Positions 11,201 through 20,793 of a DNA stretch of 64,000 nt are shown here, one piece after another. Position numbers and translations under genes: made by a program. Numbering within the stretch: the stretch's first letter is position 1; each line of letters begins with the position of its first letter. Location of the stretch: NCBI GenBank assembly GCA_964034945.1, contig OZ035962.1, forward strand, positions 73,981,597-74,045,596. Direction: 5' to 3'. The notes beneath the pieces were generated by a model. That model made no database searches. It saw nothing but the letters and a program-made list of their open reading frames with translations, and was not told where the DNA came from. The DNA comes from Chrysopilus asiliformis (taxonomy: Eukaryota; Arthropoda; Insecta; Diptera; Rhagionidae).

Positions 11201-14200
11201 TGTGTTCACACACAATAGTCAAGTAGCATGCAATACGCGTCTTTTGTGCTGCGCTACTCAACAGGTTGCAGACTTGCGAGCAAAAACTAGCGCTCGGAGT
11301 TACACATACTGTGCAGCTTTGTTATTATGCAGCACATATACGCGATTTTATTTAACAGTTCGATTTGTTTGCTCCACATGGAAAACATTTTTTTAGGTTT
11401 TTCGCTGTTTTAAGGGTTTTTACGTTAAAAAATGTTGAAAAATAGTGATTCGGTGATAGCTTACATTGGTGGTGAGGAGCAAACACCGTCGTCGCCTAAC
11501 CAAATGCAGTTGTTGGATAAAAGTCTGGAAACTAAGCCAAAAACACATCTTCCTCTTTTATCGTGTTTATTTTGATATGAAATAAGTTTACAAATGTGAA
11601 AAATCCAATTCAAATTGTCAGTTTCTGCTGGTACTTCTGGTTCTAACAAAGTAGCGTCGCAAAAGTTTCAACCAGATGAAACTTTTTCTGGCAGCGTCTA
11701 CTTTTCAATTTTAGTGTTCGCACGTAGCTGCTTTTTATGTTGCGCAGCATTTGAAAATATTGCGGCTGTTTCAAAGCAGCGCAGTCTTCTGGATTGCAGA
11801 GGCTTTTAAACATTGCAGCATGCATCATCCCAGGAAGTAAACATTTCTTTGAGAATGTACCAAATTTCTGTACGAAAAATTTTGTTTTTTTTTTCGTGAA
11901 ATCTTTACAATACTGTAGAACCTCACCGCGTGAATGTGTCGTTTTGTAAACGGTTAATTTAAAAAAATTAAATAGTTTTGCGACCGTCTGTAGGAAAATT
12001 GTCTGTACAAGTGATCACGAATGACAAGAGATGGATGAAGTCAATATAATCATATTAGTAATCATAATATATTTTTACGAATTATGACATCATTGAAATT
12101 GTAGCAAAACCATAAGTGAAATTCTGGAGAAAAAATTTGGTGGCCGGCTTGGTTACTTGAAATGAAATGAAACCATATAATATAGAAAAGCTTATCGACG
12201 ATTTTTTTAAAATTAGAATGCTTTTTTCAACATTAATCACTTATAAATCTTTATTTACCAAACAATGTATTCCAAGTGGTATTTATTTTATTAAAATTTT
12301 ATCATTTAAATGACCAACAAATTTAAATGATCATTGGAAGGCAATAAGACGAGCATAAAAATTTGCGGACGAGGAAGTTTGATATTTTTTAAATATGGTA
12401 AAATATGGTAAAAATCAATAACAGTCATAAACATGCGAACATCATGTTTACATTCCAAAAGGCAAAAAAAAAAAAATATAAGCAAAGACCTAATTCAAGG
12501 TTAATGTGGATTTGATAATTCCAACATTCGGAAAATATATACAAGCATTGTGCGTTGTAGCTTATATATTTTATCATTAATATTTTATTGGGTTGAAGCA
12601 AATATTTAAATTCTGTAGAGATACTTATAGATACTTGTATACATATATAAAGGGCGGGAATGATGAAACTTAACCCATTTTGATTTCGCTTTTTATGAAA
12701 AGATTTTTTTTTTGTAAAAAAAAATATTTAATATTTACCGTATTTTTTTTTACGGTATAATTCGGAAAGAATTGACGAAGTTTTTCACAAAAAAAAAAAA
12801 AAATTGTGATCCGTATTGGGGACAATAGTACGAATTTGGTGTATGTACTACAGAAATATTGGGGCTGGGAAAACTTATGACAACATGTACAAAAACATCA
12901 TCGACCTAGTGGTGTTACGCGAGATCGATGAAAATGATTGATTCAAAGCGCATACAAAACTTTATATGGCATTAAACTACTCGTATTTTCAAACAATAAA
13001 TTTTATTTCTCTCAACATATAACCTACACGCAGAGAAAAAAATACTAAATCTAAAGGCCGGCCCGACGCAACAATTACGCACAGTCGTAACTACCTATAG
13101 GCGAAGTGAGCAAATGCTCAGGGCGCTAATGTTAAAAAGCGCACAAAAAAATTGAATTTTACTAAAAATTTGAAAAAAAAGATTTGCTTAAAGAAAATAA
13201 TATGTGTTCTATTACAATTTTTGCTACATTTAACTTTATAAAGAGACTGGACTGTCTGCTACATAACTACAGTTCGAATCAAATTTCAAACGTCAAATTT
13301 ATTGAATTTCTTTTCTAGCACAGTTCACTTTGAGTTGTTGTAGCTAACATTTTTATCTAGGTAGATTTTTTGTAATTGTAATTCAAAAATCTCACAATTA
13401 ATTAAATTGTTTTTGTAAAGGCCTATGACTTCTAAACCAAGTGGAGCTTTTTATAGGAAAAAAAAGAAAATTCCAGAGAGAAGAGATTTCAAAAATTCAT
13501 ATACAGATATCAAGTTTTTTCACCACAAAAACGCAAACTGTATGCGAACTAACCATCAACAATAACAAAACAACACCTGCATCTCGATTGATTGATCAAG
13601 AAGAAAATATAGAATCCATCCAAGATATTCCAAATAGTCAACCACAGCAACGAAATGAATATAAAAATTATTCCTTGTTTCGTGAAATTGTGACTAATAC
13701 TTTTTTTTAGTGTCCGAAGGGCGCAAATCAAATTTCTGCTCAGGGCGCAAAAATCGTAGTTACGCCACTGCAATTACGGCCACAGATTACGGCGACATTG
13801 TCGCCCTCCATATACAATGGCGCAGACTTTGTTGTTCTAAACGTCATTTGTTTTTAATTTGTCTTTTGACAGTTGGACAGTGAGCCACATATAACATTAT
13901 TTGTTACTTATCAAACATAATAGGAATGTGAATGTACGCAACACAGCATACGAACTGTATTTCCCAATACTTTCTTGAATTTCCTCTTGAGTGACGAAAT
14001 TTAGAATTTTTGACGTTCCCATAAGATTTCATTTGGAATCAACCATGAAGGTTTGTTGGCGAGCTGACCGATAAAAGTTAAATTCGATTCAACTTTTTCC
14101 GAGGGCAAAGTTGGTCGGATTGATTGTATACAGAAACATAGGATACTATGAGTTAAAAATCTGAAATGGCGCCGTAAATGTTGTGTGGAGCTAATTGTAT

Positions 14201-17200
14201 TCTGATCTTAACTCATGGTAGACTACTAGCCATATTTCTGAGCAAAAAATTGGGAAAAAATCGAAGTTGCAGCCCTATTGTGGCGTTGCGACACTTAAAG
14301 GCCGAAATACAATTGGCCTGACACAACATTTATGGCGACTTTTCAGACTTTAAACTCATAAGGTGATGGCCCAATAGAAGCTTTGCTTGCTTCGCTTGCT
14401 TTACTCGCTTTGACAGCTGAATTGAACTCCATGTTTCCTTATGGGAGTTGGCTCAATACAAAAGCGCTTAAAGCAAAGCAAAGCAATCCAAGCTTCGATT
14501 TGAACAATTCTCAATTCGACGCCTTGCTTTATACGCTTTGACAGTTCAAGTTTGTAATTTCGTGTTAAAATGTTTTAAATTTCGTGTTAAAAGGATTGAA
14601 ATTAAGTAAGTTAATTTGTTTACTTTTATAAATAAACTAAACAGTTAATTTGCTATTAATATTGTAAGAGACATGTTCGAAGAAAAACTAATTAATGCGG
14701 TCTTTAAGCATAAATCCGTGTGGGATAAAACAACAGTTCTTTAAAGGAATCGAATTGAAAAAGAAAGGGCTTGGAATGCAATTGCTAATGCTGTCGAGCA
14801 CTCTGGTAAATATTGTATTATATTTTTAATGCCGTTAATATATAAATTATTGTAATTTTTAGATCAAAGCTATAAAAAAAGGTGGAAAAGTTTGCGTGAC
14901 AAATTTGTTATGGAACATAACTCATCTAAGAAAGCCCGTGGTAGCGGAGCATCTGATCGGAAATATTGGCAGCATTACGATTCATTATTGTTTTTGAAAG
15001 ACCAAATCACTCCAAGAAGATAAATTGATGAAATCTAGAAATAATAAAAATCTATGTGGAATTTTTTGCAGAACTTGTTCTAACATTCCCGAAACCACAT
15101 TAATGTCGCATTATGAATATAACATATAATATATCACAAATATCGTCTAAATCAATTTTTTTATTAAATTTGCGTCTCCCAATTCAATTGATTGTATCAA
15201 AGTCGTATGTCAAAAGCTTACATTGGGCCTAGTTATGCTTTGCTTGCTTTGACCGCCTCGAATGCTTCAGCAAAGCAAAGCAAGCGAAGCAAGCAAAGCT
15301 TCTATTGGGCCATCACCTATAGTATGCTATGCTTCTGTATACAATCAACCCGATCAACTTTGTCGTCTAAAAAGTTGAATCGAATTTAACTTTTGTCGGC
15401 CAGCTCGCCAACAAAATTTCATGGTTGATTCAAAATGATATCATATGGGGACGTTATAAAATCTAAATTTCGTCATTTAAGGAAAGTATATGGAAATATA
15501 GTTCGTATGCTTTTTTGCTTACATTCACATTCCTGTTATGTATGAGAATTGGTAACAAAAAATATTATATGTGACTCACCATCCGACTGCCAAAAAGATT
15601 GAAAAGCAAATGACGTTTAGAACAACAAAGTGTGTGAAATTGTATAGGGAGGACAACTTTGTGGCCGTAATCTGTCGCCGTAAATGTTGTGTCGGATCAA
15701 TTGGATTCCGGCCTTAAGTCACTCACAGATCACAAGTCCATAGAATTCAAAGTCCTGGTGACTGAGTTGTGACTAGTAATCGGTCACTGACAGTCGCCAG
15801 AATAGGGCTGTTAGTGTAGAGTACAAAAAAACGTGTGAAAAGATTCAGTTGAATGTTGAATTTATAATGTGGTTTAGTTTATAAAATTGGAGAAAAAAAA
15901 TCACGTCGTGTATTATAATAAGCTAATTATTATAATTCAATCGAACTTTGGTAACTCAATTTCCATATGTCGAAAATTCCTCATATTAACCTCTTCTTCT
16001 CCCAAACATCGAATTTTCGAATCTCCGTCACCTTTGAATGTTCTTCCATCTTTGTCACCCAAAATTTCTACCTAATTTCAAAAATTGTTAAATATCCTTA
16101 TTCTCCTCTACTCACATTAATTAATTTTAAAGAAATATGAAAATATTGGAGCGTATTCATACTCGTTTTTAACCACAGTTTTTAAACTGACAGTTTGCTA
16201 TTGTTTTCTGTCAGTTTAAACTCTCGCTAAGAAAAACTGTATTTAAAAACGACATGAATACGCTCCATTGTAGGGTAAGAAAGACTTTTTGTCGTTGATG
16301 ATTTATTCAGAAACACAGAAACATTTATTCAGAAACATTTTTCGATCGATGTACAACCAAATGATAAGAAAGTGGAATTAAATCAATATTCAGGGTTCAA
16401 TACACGTGGAATCTTCACTATTAGGTAAATTCGTTTTGCTTAATTGCATTGAATGAATTTCGGTCAGCATTTTACGGAAATGATTCTACAGATTTATCTT
16501 TGCCGACGGATTCAATTGGTTTCGTCAATTAGATACAGTCAGTGTTTTGTTTTGCTCAGACGAATTAAAATGAGATGAAAAACAAAACAAATAATTAACA
16601 AATAATGGAGCAGGAGCGAAACAGTTGAGCATCAATCATACTTAGTTTAGAGCAAAGAACTCTGTGAACCGCTCAGTTCGAGTTTGACAAAAATGCTTCT
16701 TTCGAGTTTGCCTCTGAAGTGCCATTCGGACGAATAGAGTAGAAACGCCAAGATAATAATAGTATAGGTAGATATGTATATCGAACTGTTTTTATTGCGA
16801 ACTCTGGTGTGTTGTTTATGGGGCGAATGATTTCGTGTGTCTGGCTGGGGCTGCGTTGCATAGGAATTTATGTGACGATGTTTCGTTCAAAGAGAACAGA
16901 AACAATTCCGACCAAGCCTCTCGTTAATTGTTACAAGAATAGTGTGGCTACTTGAGGGAGCACTACATTCAATAGAGCCGGCGTGAGACGTCTTCGTTTG
17001 GGGAAAAATGGAGCTTCACATAATACTGTGTAGATGGGAATGAAGATAGGAGGGTTGTTTAATTATCATCACTTCCGTTTGATGAAATATGAGTTGAATA
17101 GCATCACATGTGTTTTGTACATTCGTGGTGATTCACCTCTGCATGTTCGCCCTATTCCACAACCCAATTATCGTCACCTTTTCTACCTAATCGAATTTAC

Positions 17201-17501
17201 TAGGAACCAAATCAAGGGAAACCTACCTCGCGTTTGCACTGCACCTGACAAAAATACAGGCGATTCGATTGCCTCGTGATGAGCGGGTGTAGAATGCCTC
17301 GAAATATTCCTTTTCGCGTTCGCTGAACTGCCAATCCGCTCGTTCGTGTAGCACCAGGGAGAATTTCGTCGAAGAGGTATCATCAGCCTTTAGCTCGTAT
17401 GTAGGCTCCGGTGGCAGGAATGCTAGTTTTGAAGCTATGCGGCCAGGACATGGTGGGCAGCAAAATAAACAACACAACTCACTCAAACTCAACCCGTTCA
17501 T
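2166..17501 (-). CDS. ABHD17: ABHD17-family depalmitoylase, four coding exons
   Basis: The four exons 17501-17227, 3910-3536, 3423-3298 and 2256-2166 splice to 867 bases including the stop, that is 288 residues, the usual length of animal ABHD17 proteins. All junctions have GT/AG borders and phases that fit. ABHD17 enzymes are alpha/beta-hydrolases that remove palmitate from substrates such as Ras and synaptic scaffold proteins at the plasma membrane and endosomes. The nucleophile Ser about 171 lies in GQSIG, the acid is Asp about 236 in HGTEDE, and the base is His about 265 in GAGHND. The N-terminus carries the cysteine cluster CCLFCCPPC, known in this family to be palmitoylated and to anchor the enzyme. 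No residue expected for catalysis is missing. The first intron is 13.3 kb and full of transposons. The TGA stop is followed by an open, in-phase continuation, described separately. Confidence 0.95.
2257..3297 (-). other. ABHD17 intron 3
   Basis: The donor is GTAAGT just after exon 3 and the acceptor lies in a pyrimidine tract. Most of its right half is a family A repeat (2672-3142); the rest is AT-rich with no gene. Confidence 0.8.
2672..3142 (+). repeat. Family A dispersed repeat, 5'-truncated copy
   Basis: It begins within the family at the ACCGTTTGTAACGCC block, lacking the ATACCCGTATGGTGA start. It then has the CCGTCTGTCTG stretch, the GCGCGGATTGCGGGCG-like block, the GGGGGGTACCCCCC palindrome and the 3' end CTTTTGTTATG, also found in the copies at 4595, 31836, 36621, 39865 and 43329. 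No protein is encoded. Confidence 0.85.
3298..3423 (-). CDS. ABHD17: ABHD17 exon 3 (catalytic Asp)
   Basis: The exon lies between a TTTCAG acceptor and a GTAAGT donor. It completes the Ser codon from exon 2 and encodes [20 protein letters not shown] and onward to [10 protein letters not shown]. The HGTEDE segment carries the catalytic acid of the hydrolase fold. It ends two bases into the Trp codon. Confidence 0.93.
3536..3910 (-). CDS. ABHD17: ABHD17 exon 2 (nucleophile elbow)
   Basis: The acceptor is TTTTAG at 3912-3911. The exon encodes [11 protein letters not shown] (oxyanion region), [11 protein letters not shown], and the nucleophile elbow YGQSIGT with Ser about 171, then [14 protein letters not shown]. 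The donor is CCTAG/GTGAGT. An upstream ATG lies in the intron and is not the true start; the first codon is completed by exon 1. Confidence 0.94.
4595..5160 (+). repeat. Family A dispersed repeat, near full-length
   Basis: It starts with a hairpin of TATACCC pairing with GGGTATA 20 bases later, then the TTTGTAACGCCAAGATC block, an expanded CCGT/CTGT microsatellite (about 4723-4783), the palindrome GGGGGGTACCCCCC, and a 3' end with the small hairpin TGCCAGATTGGCA followed by CTTTTGTTATG. The many TDRQTDR-type peptides read here come from the microsatellite and are not genes. Confidence 0.85.
5335..6598. repeat. Family C repeat split by a mariner-like element
   Basis: The parts on both sides of the insertion (up to 5722 and from 6285) match the copy at about 39363-39830: the CAATTGCCAGGAGC-like start, repeated TTTTGATGTATGG blocks, CTAGCCATTTACGAGAAACG, a short GACAGACGGACGG stretch and GTGTAGTTCA. 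The last block is a diverged form of the ATTACACCAGTGT block of family A, so the families are related. Confidence 0.7.
5723..6284 (+). mobile_element. Tc1/mariner-type element, internally deleted
   Basis: Inverted repeats of about 32 bases begin CAGGGTGGGCCAGAATAGAC, and a TA flanks both ends. A Met start with DLYTIEQRT (5834) is typical of this transposase lineage, but it joins after a large deletion to the C-terminal part, [20 protein letters not shown], which ends at a stop near 6168. The middle of the catalytic domain is missing, so the copy cannot move on its own. It is inserted in a family C repeat. Confidence 0.9.
6820..7431. mobile_element. MITE with short terminal repeats and internal palindrome
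   Basis: The ends are GAGTGTGGTCAAT and its complement. Inside, an arm of about 85 bases (about 7010-7097) is repeated inverted at about 7133-7215, and a second block carrying TAGTTTCATGGACACA (about 6933) is repeated inverted near 7110-7135. No protein is encoded. The target duplication is not clear. Confidence 0.65.
7432..8159. other. Stretch without a gene
   Basis: No coding region is supported. It contains a family D fragment (about 7660-7740, with the phrase ACTCCGTATCTCAAAC) and, at 8129-8160, a 32-base sequence ending CTTTTGCCACTCTTA that recurs at 11105-11137, on the far side of the next element. Confidence 0.5.
8345..8820. mobile_element. hAT-like MITE
   Basis: The terminal repeats CCRTGGTTCCCAAACT are flanked by the 8-bp duplication CTTTAACC (8337-8344, 8821-8828). 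It lies inside the larger hAT element and encodes nothing. GC-rich blocks near the right end include a run of C around 8740. Confidence 0.87.
8967..9897. mobile_element. Foldback element with long imperfect inverted ends
   Basis: The outer arms begin GAGAACTCC and include CTTCTGC-rich repeats (an AGC run on the left). A second inverted pair, about 9100-9140 and 9790-9835, carries ATAGCGAAAACACAATG. The total arm length is over 200 bases. No transposase is seen; the open frames inside do not look coding. Confidence 0.7.
10118..10261. mobile_element. Small foldback MITE
   Basis: Arms of about 38 bases begin GGGCNTTACCAA and include AAAGTCGAGTCTACG, inverted around a short AT-rich centre. It lies inside the hAT element. 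Confidence 0.75.
11098..13051. other. Stretch without a gene
   Basis: No supported coding region. GC-richer patches with repeated GCAGC/GCGCAG motifs occur at 11140-11350 and 11640-11830 and resemble patches at 7440-7560, which suggests decayed repeats. The remainder is AT-rich with homopolymer runs of A and T near 12700-12810. Confidence 0.5.
13052..14210 (-). mobile_element. MITE E, copy 1, split by a hAT element
   Basis: The ends have the family consensus TTAAGGCCGGAATNCAATT, then ACACAACATTTACGGCG. Without the insertion at 13080-13770 the copy is about 460 bases and aligns, inverted, with copy 2 at 14295-15717. Confidence 0.8.
13080..13770 (+). mobile_element. hAT Tip100-like element, decayed and deleted
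   Basis: The ends resemble CAGTGGCGTAACTAC (left end missing two bases) and the element is flanked by CAATTACG on both sides (13072-13079, 13771-13778). Near 13427 a Met start leads [20 protein letters not shown], matching the N-terminus of Tip100/ZMYM-type hAT transposases, but a stop follows within about 40 codons and the catalytic part is absent. Confidence 0.8.
14361..15318 (+). mobile_element. PIF/Harbinger-like element carrying a MADF gene
   Basis: The ends are perfect inverted repeats starting AGGTGATGGCCCAATAGAAG and continuing with TTGCTTGCTTCGCTT, flanked by the 3-bp duplication ATA (14358-14360, 15319-15321). Harbinger elements make 3-bp duplications and often carry a Myb/MADF-type DNA-binding protein beside the transposase. 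Only the MADF gene is left here. Confidence 0.85.
14673..15023 (+). pseudogene. MADF-domain protein of the Harbinger-like element
   Basis: Exon 1 (14673-14805) and exon 2 (14863-15023) join at a GT/AG intron in phase. The product starts [20 protein letters not shown] and after the intron has [18 protein letters not shown] and [13 protein letters not shown], which is the core of a MADF domain (a Myb/SANT-like DNA-binding fold). A TAA interrupts exon 1 about 25 codons in, so this copy is broken. In intact relatives such a protein would bind the element's ends. Confidence 0.75.
15718..16147. other. Stretch without a gene
   Basis: AT-rich intron sequence of ABHD17. A 62-codon open frame at 15887-16075 has no recognisable motif and I do not support it. 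Confidence 0.5.
16148..16266. mobile_element. Hairpin MITE
   Basis: The arms GGAGCGTATTCAT and onward, about 50 bases long, pair with the right side (AAAACTGTATTTAAAAACG and the complement of the end). ATT lies on both sides as a possible 3-bp duplication. Confidence 0.75.
16267..17226. other. 5' part of ABHD17 intron 1
   Basis: No gene and no clear repeat is seen. This end of the intron adjoins exon 1 and, with the sequence just upstream of the gene, is the most likely place for regulatory elements, but I see no site I could name. Confidence 0.4.
17227..17501 (-). CDS. ABHD17: ABHD17 exon 1 (start, palmitoylated Cys cluster)
   Basis: The ATG at 17501-17499 begins [20 protein letters not shown], the conserved N-terminus of ABHD17 with five clustered cysteines. 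The exon runs through [18 protein letters not shown] and [16 protein letters not shown]. The donor is AG/GTAGGT at 17226-17225, leaving AG to be completed by G from exon 2 (Arg). The start is chosen because it matches the family exactly. Confidence 0.95.
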
Positions 17502-18216
17502 TGTTCCAAAGTCTAGTAGATATTCGCCCCCGCTTTACCTAATCACACCTTACGATCTCCTTGTTGCTGTTTTTTATCTGGACTAGCGTTATTTGGGCTT
17601 TTCAGCGTTCTCTTCTCACCGCAGCGCACTCCGCAAAAAAATTTTATCTTTCTTTGTTTGTCTTGTTATGAACGCCACACAAATATTTTGATTGCAGAAC
17701 TGGCCGAGCGAACTATGTTAAACGAAAATGTTTCCAGCGTGCCAGGCAGAGAAAAACGATAACCAGCAGCAACGTACAAAGGAAATGTCAAATCAAAACA
17801 CTAGAAATCACACTTAAAAGCTAGCAGAAAAGGCGGAGTCAGTTAACGTGAAATTAAACTCTTTCGGCCATTACAGGATTGTTGAATTGCCGTTTGGATG
17901 GTATATTAAAGCTCGCACAATTTTCACAGGAGTTTTTTATTGTAACGAAATCAATTATCGAAAATTTGTGACCATTTTCTGCTAACTTCAGCCCGAACAA
18001 TTTGACGTTCAAAAAAAGTCTATCTGGTAAAAGCAGTCGAATTGCTCTCGAAACTCACTTGGAAGAGCACTGAAAGCACTCTCAAAGCAAATAAAATGGA
18101 TCCACAAATGCATCAACTAGAGTGCCAGAACGATAACATCATAAGTAAAGTACCTATCGGACATACCAAGTCAGAACAATCTATTTTGTGAATCCGAATA
18201 AATGGCATAGTGGAAG
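17502..18216 (-). promoter_or_regulatory. Upstream region of ABHD17 (5' UTR and probable promoter)
   Basis: The region directly upstream of the start codon on the minus strand has no competing open frame and no transposon that I recognise. I see no TATA box or initiator that I would defend. The assignment rests on position alone. Confidence 0.35.
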
Positions 18217-18312
18217 AATTCAATTCAATTTCAATTTATTATTATCTTATAAGGCAAGTTGCCTTTTAGTACAGTTATAAACAACTGCACCTTAAAATAT
18301 ATAAATTAAAGT
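18217..18312 (-). mobile_element. LINE 3'-end fragment
   Basis: The sequence begins with inverted TTGAATTGAATT-type tail repeats and resembles the tail of the LINE at 19652-20780 in composition and tail motif. It looks like a short 5'-truncated insertion on the minus strand. Confidence 0.5.
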
Positions 18313-18695
18313 GTATTCGTATTTGAGAATTCGTATTTGTGTACGTGACATTTGAGCTACTGCATTTCATATGGAACGCAAGAAAAAACCCTATTTACTG
18401 AAAAATATAATTATGATGTAACAAGTGGTATTATTTCTTGTTGAATAATTATGGAATTCCCTGCTCCTTAAGAATAGATCGCTTAAAATTTTTAAACTCT
18501 TTAAGATGTTTTTTTTAAACTTGGACGCCGGGTAACTTTTGAGTCGTAACTTTTAGGTGTAGTTAGTACCTGATTGCTGATAAGGCTTTTGTCCGGTGTG
18601 TTTTTCTCCGATATTCATTCATTTGTTTTTTTTTGTCTTTTGGTAGTACTGGATGGATAGGGTTTTTGGGTAACATAGTGTATTTATTTAAGGTT

Positions 18696-19067
18696 GAACC
18701 TGAATCGTATGTCGATGCGTCCGTCATGCGTCCGTCACGTTGACAGTTAGAGTAAAATCAACGGGCTGCTATGAGTACTCCCCTAATAATACGTTTTCCG
18801 ATGCGGCAACCGCATAGAGTAGGTCGACTTTCTACTTTTACATGCGGTAACGCACGGAAATGTCATTTCGCAAAAAAAGTTTGTTTACGATTTAAGCAAT
18901 TTAAGTATGGAACAAATTGAAAGTAATTGTTTCGACGATAAACTAATAGAATAAGTGCAAAACAATGAATTAACTCCTCCAGATTCGTTGCCGTACCCAA
19001 CTATCACCGCATCGAACTGTCAACCGGACGGACGCATGACGGACGCATCGACGTACGATTCAGGTTC
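18696..19067. mobile_element. Harbinger-like MITE with MADF remnant
   Basis: Inverted ends of about 50 bases begin GAACCTGAATCGTAYGTCGA and contain GCGTCCGTCATGCGTCCGTC. Inside, at about 18907, a Met start gives MEQIESNCFDDKLIE, the usual beginning of a MADF protein, followed by a stop. It appears to be a deletion derivative of a Harbinger element. Confidence 0.72.
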
Positions 19068-19651
19068 TAGCTTTAACTATTTAAGACTGGATAATTTAAG
19101 TTATTTAAAGCCCAATTCAGACTTACTATTGTTAAAATTATGTAACAATGTCCCTGCATTCAAAATGTATATATACCTATGTGACAACATTCAATTCTAT
19201 TTAAAGAAACTTGAAATTTAGGCTTTAAAATAATGCCTGTACAGTTACGACAGTACATACCACCACACAAATTTTGCTGGTAAATGCCTTAGTTATTGTA
19301 TTCAAATCATTTCCATGATCGACAAGAAAAGTTCTAATTATAGAGATCAATATATCGAACACAATTCGATATATAAGTAAATAATAGAAATAGTTTGTGG
19401 GAGGAACAACCCAGTCCAGATATTTGTCGAATTGCAATAATACTCATGATTTTATTACCAAAAAACTTTTTTTTGAGTTCCCGGTAACTATATAAACAAA
19501 CGGTAAATTTCAAACGTTGAATTTAAAATTTTAGAAGAATGTAAAACTTTGTATTTCAAAAAATCAGTTTTTTGTCATTGCGAAAAAGAGATTTTTTTAA
19601 TTAAAATTCGAGAAAACAATAGCGCGTTCTATTGTCTCGAATGTCGGTGGC

Positions 19652-20430
19652 CTAGTACAAGTTTGGTAAACCTTCACTTGCCGGAGATACTCGAGTACTA
19701 CAATTCATGGGGTATAGAAATCAACACGGACAAGTCTGCATTGATACACTTCAGGAACTCCTCAGGTAGGGGTCCGAGGGGAATAGCAAGGTCATGTTCC
19801 AGTTTGGAAGTTACTCTCGATGGCACAAAAACACCTGTTAAGAAAAGTATCAGACACCTGGGTGTCAATTTCGACAATCTGCTTAAATTCAATAATCATA
19901 TCAGGTTAACCCTAAACAGAGCAAATGGTATCTACCAAAGTTTAGCATCCTTAATCCACCACGATAGCAAATTGTACCCTAAAACCAAGCTGCTTCTTTA
20001 TAAACAAATAATCAGGCCTATGGTATCATATAGTTTCCCCTGTTGGTTCTCGGTTTCCACAACCTGGGCAAATAAGTTAGAGGTTTTTGAAAGAAGGATA
20101 CTTAGAAACTGCGTCTCTATGAAATTCAAATCGAGAAATAGGTACTATTCTAATCAGGAAATCTATAGAAAGGGTGGGGTTGTTCCTATTCTACAATTCT
20201 GCAAAATGCTGTGGAAAAAATCTTCATCACGTCTAGAGACACATGATAACAGTATTATGAAAGATATTTATTCCTCTCAGCTGGCAAATGCTCAGGATCC
20301 TCAATTTTCGCATGATTTTTATCTGTCCCCTTTTGACCTGATAAATTGCAATGTTTTTCTACAAAATACAAATCCTAATGGAATTCCAAATTTCTATTAT
20401 CGTAGAGATAGCATTCATCACAGAGGGTGA
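19652..20430 (+). pseudogene. Reverse transcriptase C-terminal fragment
   Basis: Open to a TGA at 20428-20430. It contains WGIEINTDKSALIHFRN, KSIRHLGVNFDNLLKFNNHI and YKQIIRPMVSYSFPCW, the end of the palm and the thumb/connection part of jockey-clade reverse transcriptases. The endonuclease and the catalytic Asp-Asp motif lie in the lost 5' part. The open frame extends upstream of 19652 by chance into target DNA, so the Met at 19549 is not the real start. Confidence 0.88.
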
Positions 20431-20780
20431 ACCTCTAATTTTATTTTGTTTATATTATTTTATTTTTTTTCTATCCTTTTTATTTCTTATTTTATTTTAT
20501 TTTTATTTTATTTTGTTTGGTTCTTGTTATCTGGCTACGCCAGAATTTTATGTTTAAGTTCAAGCTAAAGTGTAGACTCTCAAGGTACATATACCAATTT
20601 GCAGCTGGTGTATGTGTAAAAATATTCAGATGTAAAATTTCCAACTGTCATATTAATCTATTTTTGTAACAAACTTTCAAAGTTAAACGTAGGCTTTGTT
20701 TGCCATAAGTTAAGAAAAATATTGTTCGGATTTTTGTAATTAGAACTGTTGCAATAAAATAAATTGAATTGAATTGAATT
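19652..20780 (+). mobile_element. Jockey-like LINE, 5'-truncated
   Basis: The copy carries only the 3' end of the element: the last part of reverse transcriptase, a 3' UTR, an AATAAA signal and a tail of TTGAA repeats. It is flanked by a perfect 13-bp target duplication GAATGTCGGTGGC (19639-19651 and 20781-20793), which fixes both ends. Confidence 0.93.
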
Positions 20781-20793
20781 GAATGTCGGTGGC

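Larger units (their letters stand above)
14295..15717 (+). mobile_element. MITE E, copy 2, split by a Harbinger-like element
   Basis: Inverted ends of about 44 bases start TTAAAGGCCG on the left and end CGGCCTTAA on the right. Copy 1 supplies the empty site: CTCATAGTAT in copy 1 equals CTCATA plus insertion plus ATAGTAT here. Confidence 0.82.

Noticed and set aside
19549..19651. Met at 19549 as the start of the LINE protein
   Set aside because: The target duplication shows that the LINE begins at 19652, so the upstream part is unrelated target DNA that happens to be open.
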